Assembly: GCA_034440575.1 (NCBI GenBank)
Contig: JAOTOL010001145.1
Location: 1-64,000 of the forward strand
Direction: 5' to 3'
DNA length: 64,000 bases
DNA from: Imbricaverruca yamaguchii
Taxonomy: Eukaryota; Arthropoda; Thecostraca; Neoverrucidae
Shown here: positions 44,480 through 57,320 of the stretch, piece by piece
Layout: each line of letters opens with the position of its first letter
How positions within the stretch are numbered: the stretch's first letter is position 1
Program-made: the position numbers and the translations under genes
Notes under the pieces: generated by a model
Database searches by the model: none
The model's input: the letters and a program-made list of their open reading frames with translations, nothing else
What the model was told of the DNA's origin: nothing

Positions 44480-44929
44480 TGTAGTGAAGGTCCTTCTTCT
44501 TGGCTCGTGATAGACTAGAGGACCAGCGCGTCGCGATAACTCCGAATGCCAAAAATGATATCTTCTCTGCACGATATATTGTGCAGAACGTACAGTGAAT
44601 ATATAGAGACACTCTCAATAATGTTCCAGGCCGACAGCAATGACTTTCAGTTCTCAATTTGGAGGCCGAAATACAGTTGTTAATTTACGCACGCGGCCGA
44701 CAGCGACAGGTCCGCGCGGCTCGACAGTCCAGAAACGTCTCCTCGCGGGGGTCTGGCCACAGCCCTGGCTCAGACACGGCCGGAAGGCCGGTACAGGTCA
44801 CAGGAGTCGGGCGTCGGCCCGGCAATGCTGACTCGGTTCCGACGAGGGCCGGTGACGGCGTCGCCGGCGCCGGACGGACATGTACGGGCGTGACATGTGC
44901 CGGGCATGGTATCTAGCAACTCTGTTACA
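44480..44929 (-). repeat. 5' LTR (450 bp)
   Basis: Direct repeat of 34987-35436 with the same length and ends and no difference noticed. It should carry the element's promoter, read on the - strand. Confidence 0.95.
44598..44607 (-). promoter_or_regulatory. Putative TATA box of the 5' LTR
   Basis: CTATATATTC in element orientation, at the same offset (118 bp from the inner LTR end) as its copy in the other LTR. Core-promoter status is inferred from sequence only. Confidence 0.4.
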
Positions 44930-44933
44930 ATAG

Positions 44934-45705
44934 TCTCCTCACCTCCTTGATCTTCCTGCCAATCCCATCAATAGCTGAACATCTCTTTCAAAGACATGAC
45001 ATATTTGAGGAGCGGTCAGACCGGCAGATTTGTCAGACATGCCATGGGCCATGGTGGCATGCACCTCGGCGAAGACCCCCCCCCCCTTCCCCCACCCGGC
45101 GGACCCGTGGGGGCACTGACGAGCGAACCGATAAATCCGATGGAGATATCGCCGGATGCAGAAGCTGGAAAACTTCAAGAAGGTGCTGTATTTTCACGAA
45201 GCTTACCGATTTCCCTGGTGAGTTGGACACCACAAAAAATCAGGTTGGGCCCTGACATCAGAGATATGTTATCGGCAATATATGATGCTATTGGCAAAAT
45301 ATATGTAGTAGGTATGATACGTAATAGATGACAATGCCATGCAGGGTTTATGCAATCAACATACGTGTCACCTATAATGACTAGTCTGGTAGAAATGCTT
45401 CTAACTTATATCTTTTGGGAATTCATGAGTGTAATGTTCCAGCTGGTGACATTAATCTACTATCCACAAACATCACTGAACCAGTATCTTAAGGCTAGAA
45501 ATTTTGTCTTACCGACCCAATACATCTGCTATAACATCCTACAATTGCTATAAATATTCTTCCCTGCTGTGGCTGGGCCGAAATGGACACGGGCTTCGGA
45601 TTGATGGATTGACGGATTGACGGATCCATAATTGACGGCCGGTCCGTGCGTAGGGAATTGGACTGGTTTCCAACTCTGCTGCATGGTGCCTGTATTGATA
45701 CATTC
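44934..45705. other. Non-coding flank right of the retrovirus
   Basis: No gene recognised. A nine-C run lies near 45078. Short ORFs lack domain signals. Confidence 0.35.
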
Positions 45706-45905
45706 GGTTCGTGCTGTGTGACCGGTGGCCTGTGCTTCGGTTCGTGGCGTGCGGGCGGCGGCCTGTGCTTCGGTTCGTACTGTGTGGCCGGTGGCCTGTG
45801 CTTCGGTTCGTGCTGTGTGGCCGACGGCCTGTCCTTCGGTTCGTGCTGTGTGACCGGTGGCCTGTCCTTCGGTTCGTGCTGTGCGGTCGGCGGCCTGTGT
45901 CCGCG
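45706..45905. repeat. 33-bp minisatellite, about 6 copies
   Basis: Units such as GGTTCGTGCTGTGTGACCGG followed by TGGCCTGTCCTTC recur every 33 bp. As a multiple of 3 it gives an 11-residue repeat on either strand; these are not genes. Confidence 0.85.
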
Positions 45906-46199
45906 TGTGACCACTTCCGATGATTTCTGGAGGCGTGAGAACGTGTTGGCCCATTGTACACAAAAGCACCACAGGATGAGCACCAATGTCGCCGAATCTT
46001 GTCCGACCGACTGCAGCGCGTGTGAAGTGATCCGGTGCAAACCCGAGTGTCGCAGCTGAATCTCAGTGGATTGTCTGGGCTGAAAGGCCGCAGGACCATC
46101 GGGAGCGGTTCATCAGCGGCCGATACGTGTCGCGTCCCCCAGCGATGGAAGTGTTTCACAGCACAATTACGGGCGCTGGATGAGCGATAGCAGGAAGTC

Positions 46200-46745
46200 T
46201 TGCGTCAGATGTGGTGCGGTGTCTACCACTGGTCGAGTGAGAGCGGGAGGCGTGCTGTGTGTTGTGTCGCGGTGTCTGCCACTGGTCGAGTGAGGACAGG
46301 AGGCGTGCTGTGTGTTGTGTCGCGGTGTCTACCGCTGACGAGTGAGAGCAGGAGGCGTGCTCTGTGTTGTGTCGCGGTGTCTACCGCTGACGAGTGAGGG
46401 CAGGAGACGGGCTGGGTGTTGTGTCACGGTGTTTGCCACTGGTCGAGTGAGGGCAGGAGACGGGCTGGGTGTTGTGTCACGGTGTTTGCCACTGGTCGAG
46501 TGAGGGCAGGAGCCGTGCTGTGTGTTGTGTCGCGGTGTCTACCACTGGACGAGTGAGAGCAGGAGGCGAGCTGTGTGTTGTGTCGCGGTGTCTACCGCTG
46601 GTCGAGTGAGGGCAGGAGGCGTGCTGGGTGTTGTGTCGCGGTGTCTACCGCTGACGAGTGAGAGCAGGAGACGGCCGAGTGCTGTGTCGCGGTGTCTACC
46701 GCTGGTCGAGTGAGGGCAGAAGACGGGCTGTGTGTTGTGTCGCGG
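46200..46745. repeat. 53-bp minisatellite, about 10 copies
   Basis: Units carry GTTGTGTCGCGGTGTCTACC, then a GGTCGAGTGAG variant and AGGAGGCGTGCTG, spaced 53 bp apart (46261, 46314). The period equals that of the first array but the sequence is unrelated. Confidence 0.88.
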
Positions 46746-47394
46746 TGTTTGATACGATCTGAAACACCTAGCAACAGCCCCATTCCATCCATTGAAATTA
46801 CCATCCATTTGCGGTGCGACGTTTTCCAAGAGTTTTTCAGTCAGTGAGGTCTCTCGGAGAGAAAGGCGCGCCTCCCATGCAACTTCCCCTGATTAAATTA
46901 CTCAATCCATTCCTGTTCCTTACCTAGAAGAGTATTACACCCCCTATCCCGACTTCCTTTGATGAGTGAACGCTGTAGCCGGTCAATTCAAATGCATGCA
47001 AGATTTCAGGACAGTGTACTAGCACGTAAATGCATTCTCGTTGTGAAAGAGGGATGAGTGAACCACTAGTTCGTAAAATACGCTGTTTGCGTACATTTTG
47101 TGTTTTCGGTTATGTTCTGTTGAATTATGTTTGGAAGTTCCCTTTGGTGTTTCACATAATTCTTGTCGTATCTTGCCGTATTTTATTGGTATTTGACGAA
47201 CTGCTGCTGCCACGTGACTGTTGCGGAACTATTAAAGACGAATTTTCTTTTTTTTTCAACAGCTCATATGGCTTGATTAGTCACAGTACCCTCTTCTTGC
47301 AAATGAAGTTCAAGCATTGCAAATTGCAACATAACCTTGGGCTTTTGTCTGGGTTTCGCTCCAGTCTGAGTTAGCAGCACTAGGGGAGGCTATA
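46746..47394. other. Non-coding stretch
   Basis: No recognisable gene or element; only short ORFs without domains. Confidence 0.35.
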
Positions 47395-48775
47395 TTCTAT
47401 TATACTCTATCTAGGGTTGCTATGTTCTGGAGCTATACTCCGGGCTCCACAACTGTTAGATGAATGTCACAGCAGTCTCCTGACGGGACATTATCACACT
47501 ATCTAGGGTTGCTATGTTCTGGAGCTCCACAACTGTTAGATGAATGTCACAGCAGTCTCCTGACGGGACATTATCACACTATCTAGGGTTGCTATGTTCT
47601 GGAGCTATACTCCGGGCTCCACAACTGTTAGATGAATGTCACAGCAGTCTCCTGACGGGACATTATCACACTATCTAGGGTTGCTATGTTCTGGAGCTAT
47701 ACTCCGGGCTCCACAACTGTTAGATGAATGTCACAGCAGTCTCCTGACGGGACATTATCACACTATCTAGGGTTGCTATGTTCTGGAGCTATACTCCGGG
47801 CTCCACAACTGTTAGATGAATGTCACAGCAGTCTCCTGACGGGACATTATATTATACTCTATCTAGGGTTGCTATGTTCTGGAGCTATACTCCGAGCTCC
47901 ACAACTGTTAGATGAATGTCACAGCAGTCTCCTGACGGGACAGTATCACACTATCTAGGGTTGCTATGTTCTGGAGCTATACTCCGGGCTCCACAACTGT
48001 TAGATGAATGTCACAGCAGTCTCCTGACGGGACAGTATCACACTATCTAGGGTTGCTATGTTCTGGAGCTATACTCCGGGCTCCACAACTGTTAGATGAA
48101 TGTCACAGCAGTCTCCTGGCGGGACATTATCACACTATCTAGGGTTGCTATGTTCTGGAGCTATACTCCGAGCTCCACAACTGTTAGATGAATGTCACAG
48201 CAGTCTCCTGACGGGACAGTATCACACTATCTAGGGTTGCTATGTTCTGGAGCTATACTCGAGCTCCACAACTGTTAGATGAATGTCACAGCAGTCTCCT
48301 GACGGGACAGTATCACACTATCTAGGGTTGCTATGTTCTGGAGCTATACTCCGGGCTCCACAACTGTTAGATGAATGTCACAGCAGTCTCCTGACGGGAC
48401 ATTATCACACTATCTAGGGTTGCTATGTTCTGGAGCTCCACAACTGTTAGATGAATGTCACAGCAGTCTCCTGACGGGACAGTATCACACTATCTAGGGT
48501 TGCTATGTTCTGGAGCTATACTCCGGGCTCCACAACTGTTAGATGAATGTCACAGCAGTCTCCTGACGGGACATTATCACACTATCTAGGGTTGCTATGT
48601 TCTGGAGCTATACTCCGAGCTCCACAACTGTTAGATGAATGTCACAGCAGTCTCCTGACGGGACATTATCACACTATCTAGGGTTGCTATGTTCTGGAGC
48701 TATACTCCGGGCTCCACAACTGTTAGATGAATGTCACAGCAGTCTCCTGACGGGACAGTATCACACTCGGGCGAT
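47395..48775. repeat. 92-bp tandem array, about 15 copies
   Basis: The unit runs from ATCACACTATCTAGGGTTGC through CTCCACAACTGTTAGATGAA to CTCCTGACGGGACATT. At least two units (about 47500-47546 and 48413-48460) lack the same 12 bp (TATACTCCGGGC). ACATT and ACAGT unit ends, and GGGCTC versus GAGCTC, define sub-types. Divergence is very low, which implies recent amplification. Confidence 0.95.
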
Positions 48776-48794
48776 TAAACGCTGATTGTGCGGA

Positions 48795-49075
48795 TAAATG
48801 TATGGCCTTTGATCAAGACGGACAGTGCAAAATGTACGGCCGTCAATGAGGACGGACAGTACAAAATGTACTGATGTCAATGGAGACGGACAGTACAAAA
48901 TGTACTGATGTCAATGAGGACGAGCAGTATAAAATGTACGGGCGTCAATAAGGACGGGCAGTATAAAATGCATAGTCGTCAACGAGGACGGACAGTACAC
49001 AATGTACTGCCGTCAATGAGGACGGACAGTATAAAATGTACGGCCGTCAATGAGGACGAACAGCACAAAATGATG
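48795..49075. repeat. 34-bp minisatellite, about 8 copies
   Basis: Units contain GTCAATGAGGACGGACAGTA and CAAAATGTAC, 34 bp apart (48842, 48876). It starts about 20 bp after the 92-bp array. Confidence 0.88.
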
Positions 49076-52000
49076 TGCTAGTGTAAGGAGGCTTACACTT
49101 TTTCGGCACCAAAATCTGTATATTTTTCCAATCTGAACACGCAGCCAGACGTCCAGCCAGATCCAGGCCAACTTCCCCTTTCCTTACAAATGTTTGCCCT
49201 GAAAGCCAAGGTAAACGCGAGTGGCGCCGGCGCCAAGATCAGAAGGCGGTTCCGGCAATAACATCCAGAGCAAACCCGAGTAATGGCTTGGCCCCTTCAG
49301 CTGGCAGACAGGGGTCCAAACACCAGCTGGATCACCTACGGCAGAAGGGTCATCGGCCCGTGAGGTCGGTGGCCCGGACCTGAAGACGTCGCCACCCAAG
49401 CCAGAAAAAAATCGCCATGAAGGCTCCAGGCGGCAAAAGCCAAAATCAATCAAGAGCGCGAGCTCACTTCAAAGCCTTGGTAGTGGGCTAAAGAAAAAAG
49501 GAGGCGGGGCTACAGAAGATTCAAGAGGGCAGGACAGGACAGACAAAGGAGGGAGAGACACGCAGAGGGGACTGGAAGACGCGCGGCAGTGGACGCCGGA
49601 CCGACGCCTCAAGGGCGTCCAGCGGTGGCCAGATGGCTGAGTTTTCGGACGGAGGAGATGAAGTGCTCAGCTGAGGCCACTCGCTACTCACCATCAGTCA
49701 TGTGAGTGTTATACTTCTGACATGTCATCCTCTTTCCCAAACCTTTCCGAGCCAACCTAAATTCTCTTCCGCAGCTTCTGCCTTCTCACCAAATTCATTG
49801 CTCGGAGCGACCCGTCTCGTGGGAGGGGGTGGACCAAATAGGATAAGTTCAGGATAAAATAAGATAGAGTGCACCAATAGATGACGTGAGAACTACGACC
49901 CTCTTGAAACTGTGCCCGCGTGGTAAGTACCTCAGCGACCAGGTGCGAGGAGGGAAGGATATTTACGTCCAGAATTGAATTGGCGGCCGTGCCGCGGGCG
50001 ATGAGGGGTGCGCGGCGCGCTGTTCGCTCTGACCAGGTTATTAACAGCCGACCCGTAGACGGAGATAGTACCGTGGGTACTTCCCGACAAGGTGGAATGA
50101 TTCACACAATAATGTTTGGATATGTGCATGATATCAATTTGTACTATAAAGACATCTTATAAGCGAGGCAGCCGACCTGCGAGCCGTCCTCCTATGGACT
50201 GAACGTTTCCGGGTGGTGGTAGTGACTGTTGAAGCTAGTTAAATTGTCTAGAATATTATTGTTGTTATATATATGACGTGCGTTTGGATAATACCTGATT
50301 GCGAGACGGCGCGATGAACGGACACTTCGGGGGAATTAATTCACCTGCTCTGGATCTTTGACCGCAAAATCACGCTGGCCTCTGCGATCCAGGGGTGCAG
50401 GTGAGGGGGCGAAGAAGGTATACATGTGGGAGGGGCCGATAAAGGGGCCACCACATTGCGTTCGCCGTAAGTCTGGCGCCGGACTATAGGGCATAGGCAA
50501 ACCACTACCCGGAAATTTGTCCACCCCGAACTCTGCACGTGGGAACGGATGGTGCAGACAGTTTGAGGGACACATGGACGCGTTTTCCATAAGCCCGAGG
50601 CTAAAAAATGGTAGGGCCGGCTAGTTATAACGACGACCGGGTGCGCGCCCAACGTGGTAGGGATCCGTGCCCACCCGTGGGATGCGTCAGACCTGGTCGC
50701 AAGTGTACGACGAATAAGGTCCGGCGCGGCATCGATCGAATTTAAGGCTAGGTATGTCGGTTAAAGACACCAGAGCATTTGTGTCAGCCCTCGGAGCCAG
50801 TGCGATGAGCCCCCTCGTTGCAGTTAAGACTTTGTCCAGGCGAGAAACGCTGCCAATAATGGCTAGGCCAGCCATGATTGGCGGTGAGAGGTTTGCTTGT
50901 TCGGCCAACGTACCATCAAAATTAGAGCATTGGTCTGTCGATCTGTGTTTGTGTACCGCTGAAAGGGGTGGGTCGGGAGCTAAATTTGGGGACCAAGCAA
51001 TTCATTAATTAATTAGGGGAGCATGAATCGGGCGAGCGAACGTGAAGTGAATGAGGGGAATGAGCATGAGTAGGTAGATTTAAGGATCAGCGGAAGCCGC
51101 TTGGGGCTCAACACAGGCATCTGCTTCGTGCGGTACATTGCACCTAATTATACTATTGCTGGCGTCCAAAAGTCCCAACACGGGACATGGCATTCAAACC
51201 AATGACAAACTTCATTCTCATCAATTATCTAATGCAACGTATTAATTATAATCTGGCTAAAGACTCTCACTTACCTATATGGTGTTCCCAAAACTTTGAC
51301 CTCGCACATATATAAATTCGTGTTAGGGACGGCAACTCAAACCAACATCGCGTCGGCTGGGGTTTGGGGAATGTGTGGTGGAGTTGGCGGCGAAAAACAA
51401 CACAATGCACCACTGACATAGCCACAATCAACAAAGGAGTGAGTTAGGTCAAGCCCTCAATAAGTTTAGCAGTTCAAGTAGTGCAATCAGTTCCAGTCCA
51501 GTTTAGGCTAGATCTAAAATACATTTAACACACACATTCCACTCACCCACACACCCTACTCACCCCACACACACACACCCCACTCACCCACACCCCACTC
51601 ACACCCCGCACACCCACACCCCCACTACACCCCGCACACCCACACCCGCCACCACCCCTGACACCCCACCGACGGCAGACCCGCCACCCCTACACTAGCT
51701 GTACACAATGCCACAACACCAAACAAAACAATATCAGAGATAAACCTGCTCCATTGTGAACTACCCCGCATACTTATGGGCTAAGAGCACAGACGGATAT
51801 TACCGGTGGTTGTGCTGGATCCTACCACTGCGACTTCGTCGTCATCAGCAGACGGACCCAGCTGACGGGGGAGCCTAGATATCGCCACGTGGCTTAGTTC
51901 CGGCCGCTGGAGAAGCGGTGGTGCCGGGATCTGACTGGGTACTGCATTACCATCAGCTTTGCAAGGAATGAAGGCTCTCGCGCACCATTGGTGACACACA

Positions 52001-53427
52001 TGATACAATCGGGTGAATGATACCTGGACAATTTTGTAGATACCACGCCATTTTATGGCACAGAATATATCTTGCTGTGTGCAAAAAGAACCCAAGTGTT
52101 AAGGAACGAAATGTCAGTGTCAGCAGTTAGAATGACGGCGTACAGGAAATACGTGAAAAGACACACATAATTGGTGTAGCAAAAGCCATCCAGACACTCA
52201 GTTAATTCTGTACAGGTTAGAGACACACGAGTTCCCAAAATGCGACGTCTTGGTGCCATGTGGGAATAACACTGATGCAAAGAACGAGGCCTTCTGAATG
52301 CCATTGAAGATCGAGGCAAGTAATACTCAAATGCATGTCCGAATTGTTAGCGACGAAATGGGCCAGCTGACAGCACAAAATGCCAATCTGACAACTCAGG
52401 CAGACCAACTGTTTTTGTGGACAAGTGGTGTAGGCTCGCAACCATTATACTCGGGGGAACGAGTCCAAACAATCGAAGCAAGCTTGTTGGATGTGGACAC
52501 GAGCACTGAAATGATTTGTTGCACCGTCCATCTGAGTCGGATTATGATGCTATACATTTGTCGAACTGACCGCTCAAATGACGCTCTCTGTGTCGCTAGT
52601 CACCGCAGCCCGGAGTGGTCTTGGAGAGAGCTCTTGTTGGTACACAATGCTATCACCGCAGTAGAGTAAGAAAACTAGCATGGAAATTGCTATAGGAAAG
52701 GGATTTTTGTATGTGCTGGAACATTCCGGGCAATACTTACCTATGGGTGGACTAACAGGTGCAGGAGAGTTAATAAAGTAAATGCAGGAGAGTAAACAAA
52801 GTGCATATGTAGGCTAATAGCCTGCTGGACATTTGCACCACAATAAAAACTACTTTACAGGGACCGCTCTTGCCCGATGAGTAAAGGGCGAATATAGTCC
52901 CTTCTGGCTAGCGATTCATATATCTGCCAGATATAATAGCCAGAACCGGAAATTGTCGAGGGTTATCTATAGCCGACCGCAAAATTGCCGGGTTTTACTT
53001 ATTGCTTGCAACTCATCCACATGACCTCCATAGTATGGCTCTAAGAGGGGCACCTCTAATCCCACTTTGACCCTTCCATGCAGCTCACATGCACTGTGTG
53101 GAGTTATATATAACTAACGTAGGTGTAGCTCAGTATCACATGGTCGTTCTCTCCGCACACTTCCGGCTCAGTCTGCGCCGCATCCAACCTTTCCGCGCGG
53201 CATCCTCCACCCAGCTGACCCCTCATGGATGGTCCCTTGCTTCGGGCTCCTCAGCTGCCGTTCGTAAAACGCTCGTAGCACTGACATTAACCGCAATAGC
53301 CGGCACGCTCGTAATCGAACTGACATATTGTCTCCTGCTGTTGCTGCATGTCAGGAAATTCGCTATTTCATTATATTGTGCCATACCACTGACATTTCAC
53401 TTTTATGATTCTATGAATGATTGAGAT
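49076..53427. other. Long intergenic stretch without supported genes
   Basis: No conserved domains in any frame. A CA/CCCACAC-rich low-complexity region lies at about 51525-51670. ORFs are short and their composition does not suggest coding. Confidence 0.35.
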
Positions 53428-54447
53428 TTAACACGCGCCCTGGAGGGGGCGGCGAAATCCGCCCAACCCTCCGGTTTTTCGTACATAACTCAAGATTTTA
53501 CAGGACGATATACGTCATTGTTTGTGTACCTGCTAATAAATGACCGGCGCGTTGTGTAAAGTAAGAAAAATGCAAATCGACCCAACATTTTTTCGAGTTA
53601 GAGGTCGCTACAGTCACACAATTTTATCAGCGCCAGACCACAAATATGGGCGCTGATGCGCTTTCCGTATACTGGCAAAAAGGAAGTATTCTTGGCAAAA
53701 CTATAGACTTGTTTGGTGTACATTCTTATGCTATATTATTTCTAAGTCATGTCAGGTCATCGAGGTCAAGTCAGGTCAAGTTTATGACAGGTTAAGTCTC
53801 GTCCTAGAAGGGGGATGGAGAAATCCGCCAACCCCTCAGATTTTTCGTACATATAACAATAGCGACTTGTTTGATGCATATTGTTATGCTGTATAATTTA
53901 ATTTAAAAGTCATGTTTGGTCGCCGAGGTCAAGTCAGGTCAAGTTCATGACAGGCTAATGGAACCAAACTTGGTCGACTGGAATGTGTCATAAATGCAAA
54001 TGACTGTCATGCGATTGACGTCACTTTACATGTTACTCCCTACACATCCAGAAATCTACTGTTTGTCATTGTGTGCCTAAGCATTTCCATACTTTATTCA
54101 TGTATTTCACTCCTTTATTTGCGAAGCCGATTGTGTCGAGCCGCCCAACGGAGCAGTTGGGTTTGGAGCCCGGTTCCAGTAACTGGAGCAGGTAATGACC
54201 TGATAAAATGCTCCTATAAGGTGACCTGAGGTCAAATGGCGGATCTGACATCTGTATTGCATCATTAGTAATGTTCAAAACATCATTAATGCCAATTTTG
54301 GAGCATTTACACACAATCACAGTGATCCATAACAATGGCTGGCAAGCCAAGCCACGCAAAACCATAAAATTTTGCTATTTTGTCCTCATTTGACCTTGAA
54401 AATATTGACTTAAGGTCACGTCAATTGCACACAATAGCGCGTATTAA
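53428..54447. mobile_element. TTAA-flanked non-autonomous DNA transposon, copy 2 (inverted)
   Basis: The element begins TTAA|CACGCGCCCTGGAGGG (53428-53447) and runs in the opposite orientation to copies 1 and 3. The right end is a remnant GCGCGTA next to TTAA (54444-54447); about 150 bp adjoining that terminus are missing compared with copy 1. Shared internal landmarks include TCAGCGCCAGACCACAAATATGG and GAGGTCAAGTCAGGTCAAG. No transposase. Confidence 0.75.
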
Positions 54448-55439
54448 TTGAACCATTGCCAATTACCAGTTGTTAAACAGCTAATTGCCAGGCTATTTCG
54501 AACAAACGAACCCGTTGGCAACGAAACGATCCATTAAGATTTAAATATTTTGTTAACAGATATTTGACATCTGCTAAGCTGAAAGCTCTGTAGCCGAAGT
54601 GTTCCCAAGTTACATGAACGCTGGCTTGGATGTACTCACTTGACACGCTTCCGAATGGTATCTGGGCTCCAGGTGACTACCTTCTTCTGGATATGTTGCG
54701 CCTGCATTTCGATTATCTCACAACCACCGCGTCCCTATTTCGTGATTGATCTTACCTCAGATGAAGTATAACTGGAGCGGCCACTACCCTGGCCAGTGCG
54801 GCGTTCTCTTCCTCCACATCGTATCACCCTAGTCCAATATATCAGCCACTCCGACCTGTCAATGGTTTATATCGCCAGCGACACGCCAATTGATCCGTGG
54901 TAATGACCCATTTCGAATTGATGGCCCACGTGCGGCAACGAATTGATGAATCATGCTTGTTCGATTGGTACCTCTGTTGGATTCTAGATCCTGCAGAAAT
55001 GTTGCACTCTTCAAGGGAATATTCGGAACGTTTCATGCCATGACAACAGTGAAGAATCGCACCAACATGGCCACTAATTTCTCGCCCAATGTGAAATGTG
55101 TGTTGTGAGAGGAACCAGACAACATTTCGCCGAACAAATACAGACATGTTTGATGGTGTAAGTGAGATGTTGACATTACAGCGCGGCGGACTGTGCAGCT
55201 GGAGGTGTGGTCTGCTTCTCACCTCACTTGCTTCTCACTTCTGACCTCTGTCGATGGCCACCAGCTGGAGGTGGTGCCGAGATTGTCCCGCGGCTGTGCC
55301 CTCTGACTACACTCGACGGTCTCGGGGTGAGCCGCGGGATGGGCTGAGGTACCAGCGATCGTGACATAGGGGAGATCTGCCGATATCGGCGCGACGGAGC
55401 GATGAGCCTGCAGCGCCACGGTCAGCTGTCTGCCGACCT
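54448..55439. other. Non-coding stretch
   Basis: Nothing recognised beyond short ORFs. Confidence 0.35.
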
Positions 55440-55545
55440 CTTCCGACCTCTTCCGGCCTCTGCTGGCCTCTACCGGACTCTGTCGGCCTCTACCGGCCTC
55501 TGCCGGTCTCTGCTGGCCTCTGCCGACGTTTGCTCGCCAGTGAAT
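55440..55545. repeat. Short CCTCTGCCGG-type repeat, 11-12 bp
   Basis: About eight imperfect units such as CCTCTACCGG and CCTCTGCTGG. Confidence 0.7.
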
Positions 55546-55579
55546 GGCAGTTCCTCTCTGCCGTTTCTATAGCTGTCGG

Positions 55580-56640
55580 ATCTCGTCGTGTCTCCTCAGC
55601 ATTGCTGATGGTGCCGTGGGACAGACCGGCCAGTATTGCTGACGGTGCCGTGGGACAGACCGGCCAGTATTGCTGACGGCGTCGTGGGACAGACCGGCCA
55701 GTATTGCTGACGGTGTTGTGAGACAGACCGGCCAGTATTGCTGACGGTGCCGTGCGACAGACCGGCCAGTATTGCTGACGGTGCCGTGGGACAGACCGGC
55801 CAACATTGCTGACGGTGCCGTGGGACAGACCGGCCAGTATTGCTGACGGTGTTGTGAGACAGACCGGCCAGTATTGCTGACGGTGTTGTGAGACAGACCG
55901 GCCAGTATTGCTGACGGTGCCGTGCGACAGACCGGCCAGTATTGCTGACGGTGCCGTGGGACAGACCGGCCAGTATTGCTGACGGTGCCGTGGGACAGAC
56001 CGGCCAGTATTGCTGACGGTGCCGTGGGACAGACCGGCCAGTATTGCTGACGGTGTTGTGAGACAGACCGGCCAGTATTGCTGACGGTGCCGTGGGACAG
56101 ACCGGCCAGTATTGCTGACGGTGCCGTGAGACAGACCGGCCAGTATTGCTGACGTTGCCGTGGGACAGACCGGCCAGCATTACTGGCGGTGCCGTGGGAC
56201 GGACCGGCCAGTATTGCTGACGGTGCTGTGGGACAGACCGGACAGTATTGATGACGGTGCTGTGGGACAGACCGGCCAGTATTGCTGACGGTGCCGCTAG
56301 ACAGACCGGCCAGTATTGCTGACGGTGCCGTGGGACAGACCGGCCAGTATTACTGACGGTGTCGTGAGACAGACCGGCCAGTATTGCTGACGGTGTCGTG
56401 AGACAGACCGGCCAGTATTGCTGACGGTGTCGTGAGACAGACCGGCCAGTATTGCTGACGGTGCTGTGAGACAGACCGGCCAGTATTGCTGACGGTGTCG
56501 TGAGACAGACCGGCCAGTATTGCTGACGGTGTCGTGAGACAGACCGGCCAGTATTGCTGACGGTGCTGTGAGACAGACCGGCCAGTATTGCTGACGGCGT
56601 CGTGGGACAGACCGGACAGTATTGCTCACGGCAATGTTTT
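55580..56640. repeat. 34-bp minisatellite, about 31 copies
   Basis: Units contain GTATTGCTGACGGTGCCGTG and GGACAGACCGGCCA, with period 34 (three units read as a 34-residue repeat on the - strand). The main sub-types differ at GCCGTGGG, GTTGTGAG, GTCGTGAG and GCTGTGAG, and are clustered, with GTCGTGAG mostly beyond 56340. Confidence 0.95.
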
Positions 56641-57320
56641 CTGGTCGGCCGGTCGGCCTCCGGTCGACCGGCTGACCGCTCGAGGTCACAGAGGCCTCGT
56701 CGGTGCGTTGGCGTGACGAGATCGCCGATCTCAATCTCACTTGATCCTGAAGCTACTCACGTAGGCTCATGCATTCTATTCCGAAGCGAGTTCCCTGCAG
56801 CCGTAGGTACCGTCCAAATCTGATTATTCAAGCCTCAGCGATTCTCCAGGTCGTCAGGGGTGAATCCACCCACACCTCATCCGGTTCGTGTTTTATGCGA
56901 TGTCCTCCGACGTGCTGTTGAGCGGAAAATCGCTCGAGTTCAGAAATTGCATAGTTGCCAAATGGCCTTGCAGGAAAGAAATCGACCAAGTGATCGTCCT
57001 CTTCGAATGCAAATTTGCGGCGCCGCTATATCACCGGGCACCACTATTCTAAGCCAACCATTCCTTCAGGAAACTGAATTTGTCGCCTCAGTGACGGCGA
57101 GTTTTCACCAACGCCAGCTACTACACTACCGAAACACTACCGAAACACTTCCGAAACACTACGGAAAAGTGCGTGTCTTTTGGCCGCGCCATTGCTGGGA
57201 TCGGCCGGCTAGACCACGGCCGGTGATTATCGACAGAAAGTCACCGGCAGTACATTAGGCTTTCTGGGTATGCTGTACTGTTAGACGTTCAGCTTTTTGG
57301 ATAAGCTATACCGCTGTATG
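56641..57320. other. Non-coding stretch ending in a small repeat
   Basis: No genes. Near 57257-57320 a GCTTTCTGGGTATGCTGTAC-like unit is repeated and continues on the far side of the next transposon. Confidence 0.4.

Larger units (their letters stand above)
34983..44933 (-). mobile_element. Complete envelope-bearing Gypsy-type endogenous retrovirus
   Basis: The 9,943-bp provirus (34987-44929) is flanked by a perfect 4-bp target duplication ATAG (34983-34986 and 44930-44933). Both ends carry 450-bp LTRs that begin TGTA and end TACA. The - strand order is 5' LTR, leader, gag, protease, RT/RNase H/integrase, env, chromodomain ORF, 3' LTR. Seemingly identical LTRs and long ORFs imply a very recent insertion. 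The main visible defect is a frame break within RT. Gene order and fusion-type env resemble errantiviruses; the extra chromodomain ORF does not belong to that plan. Confidence 0.95.
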
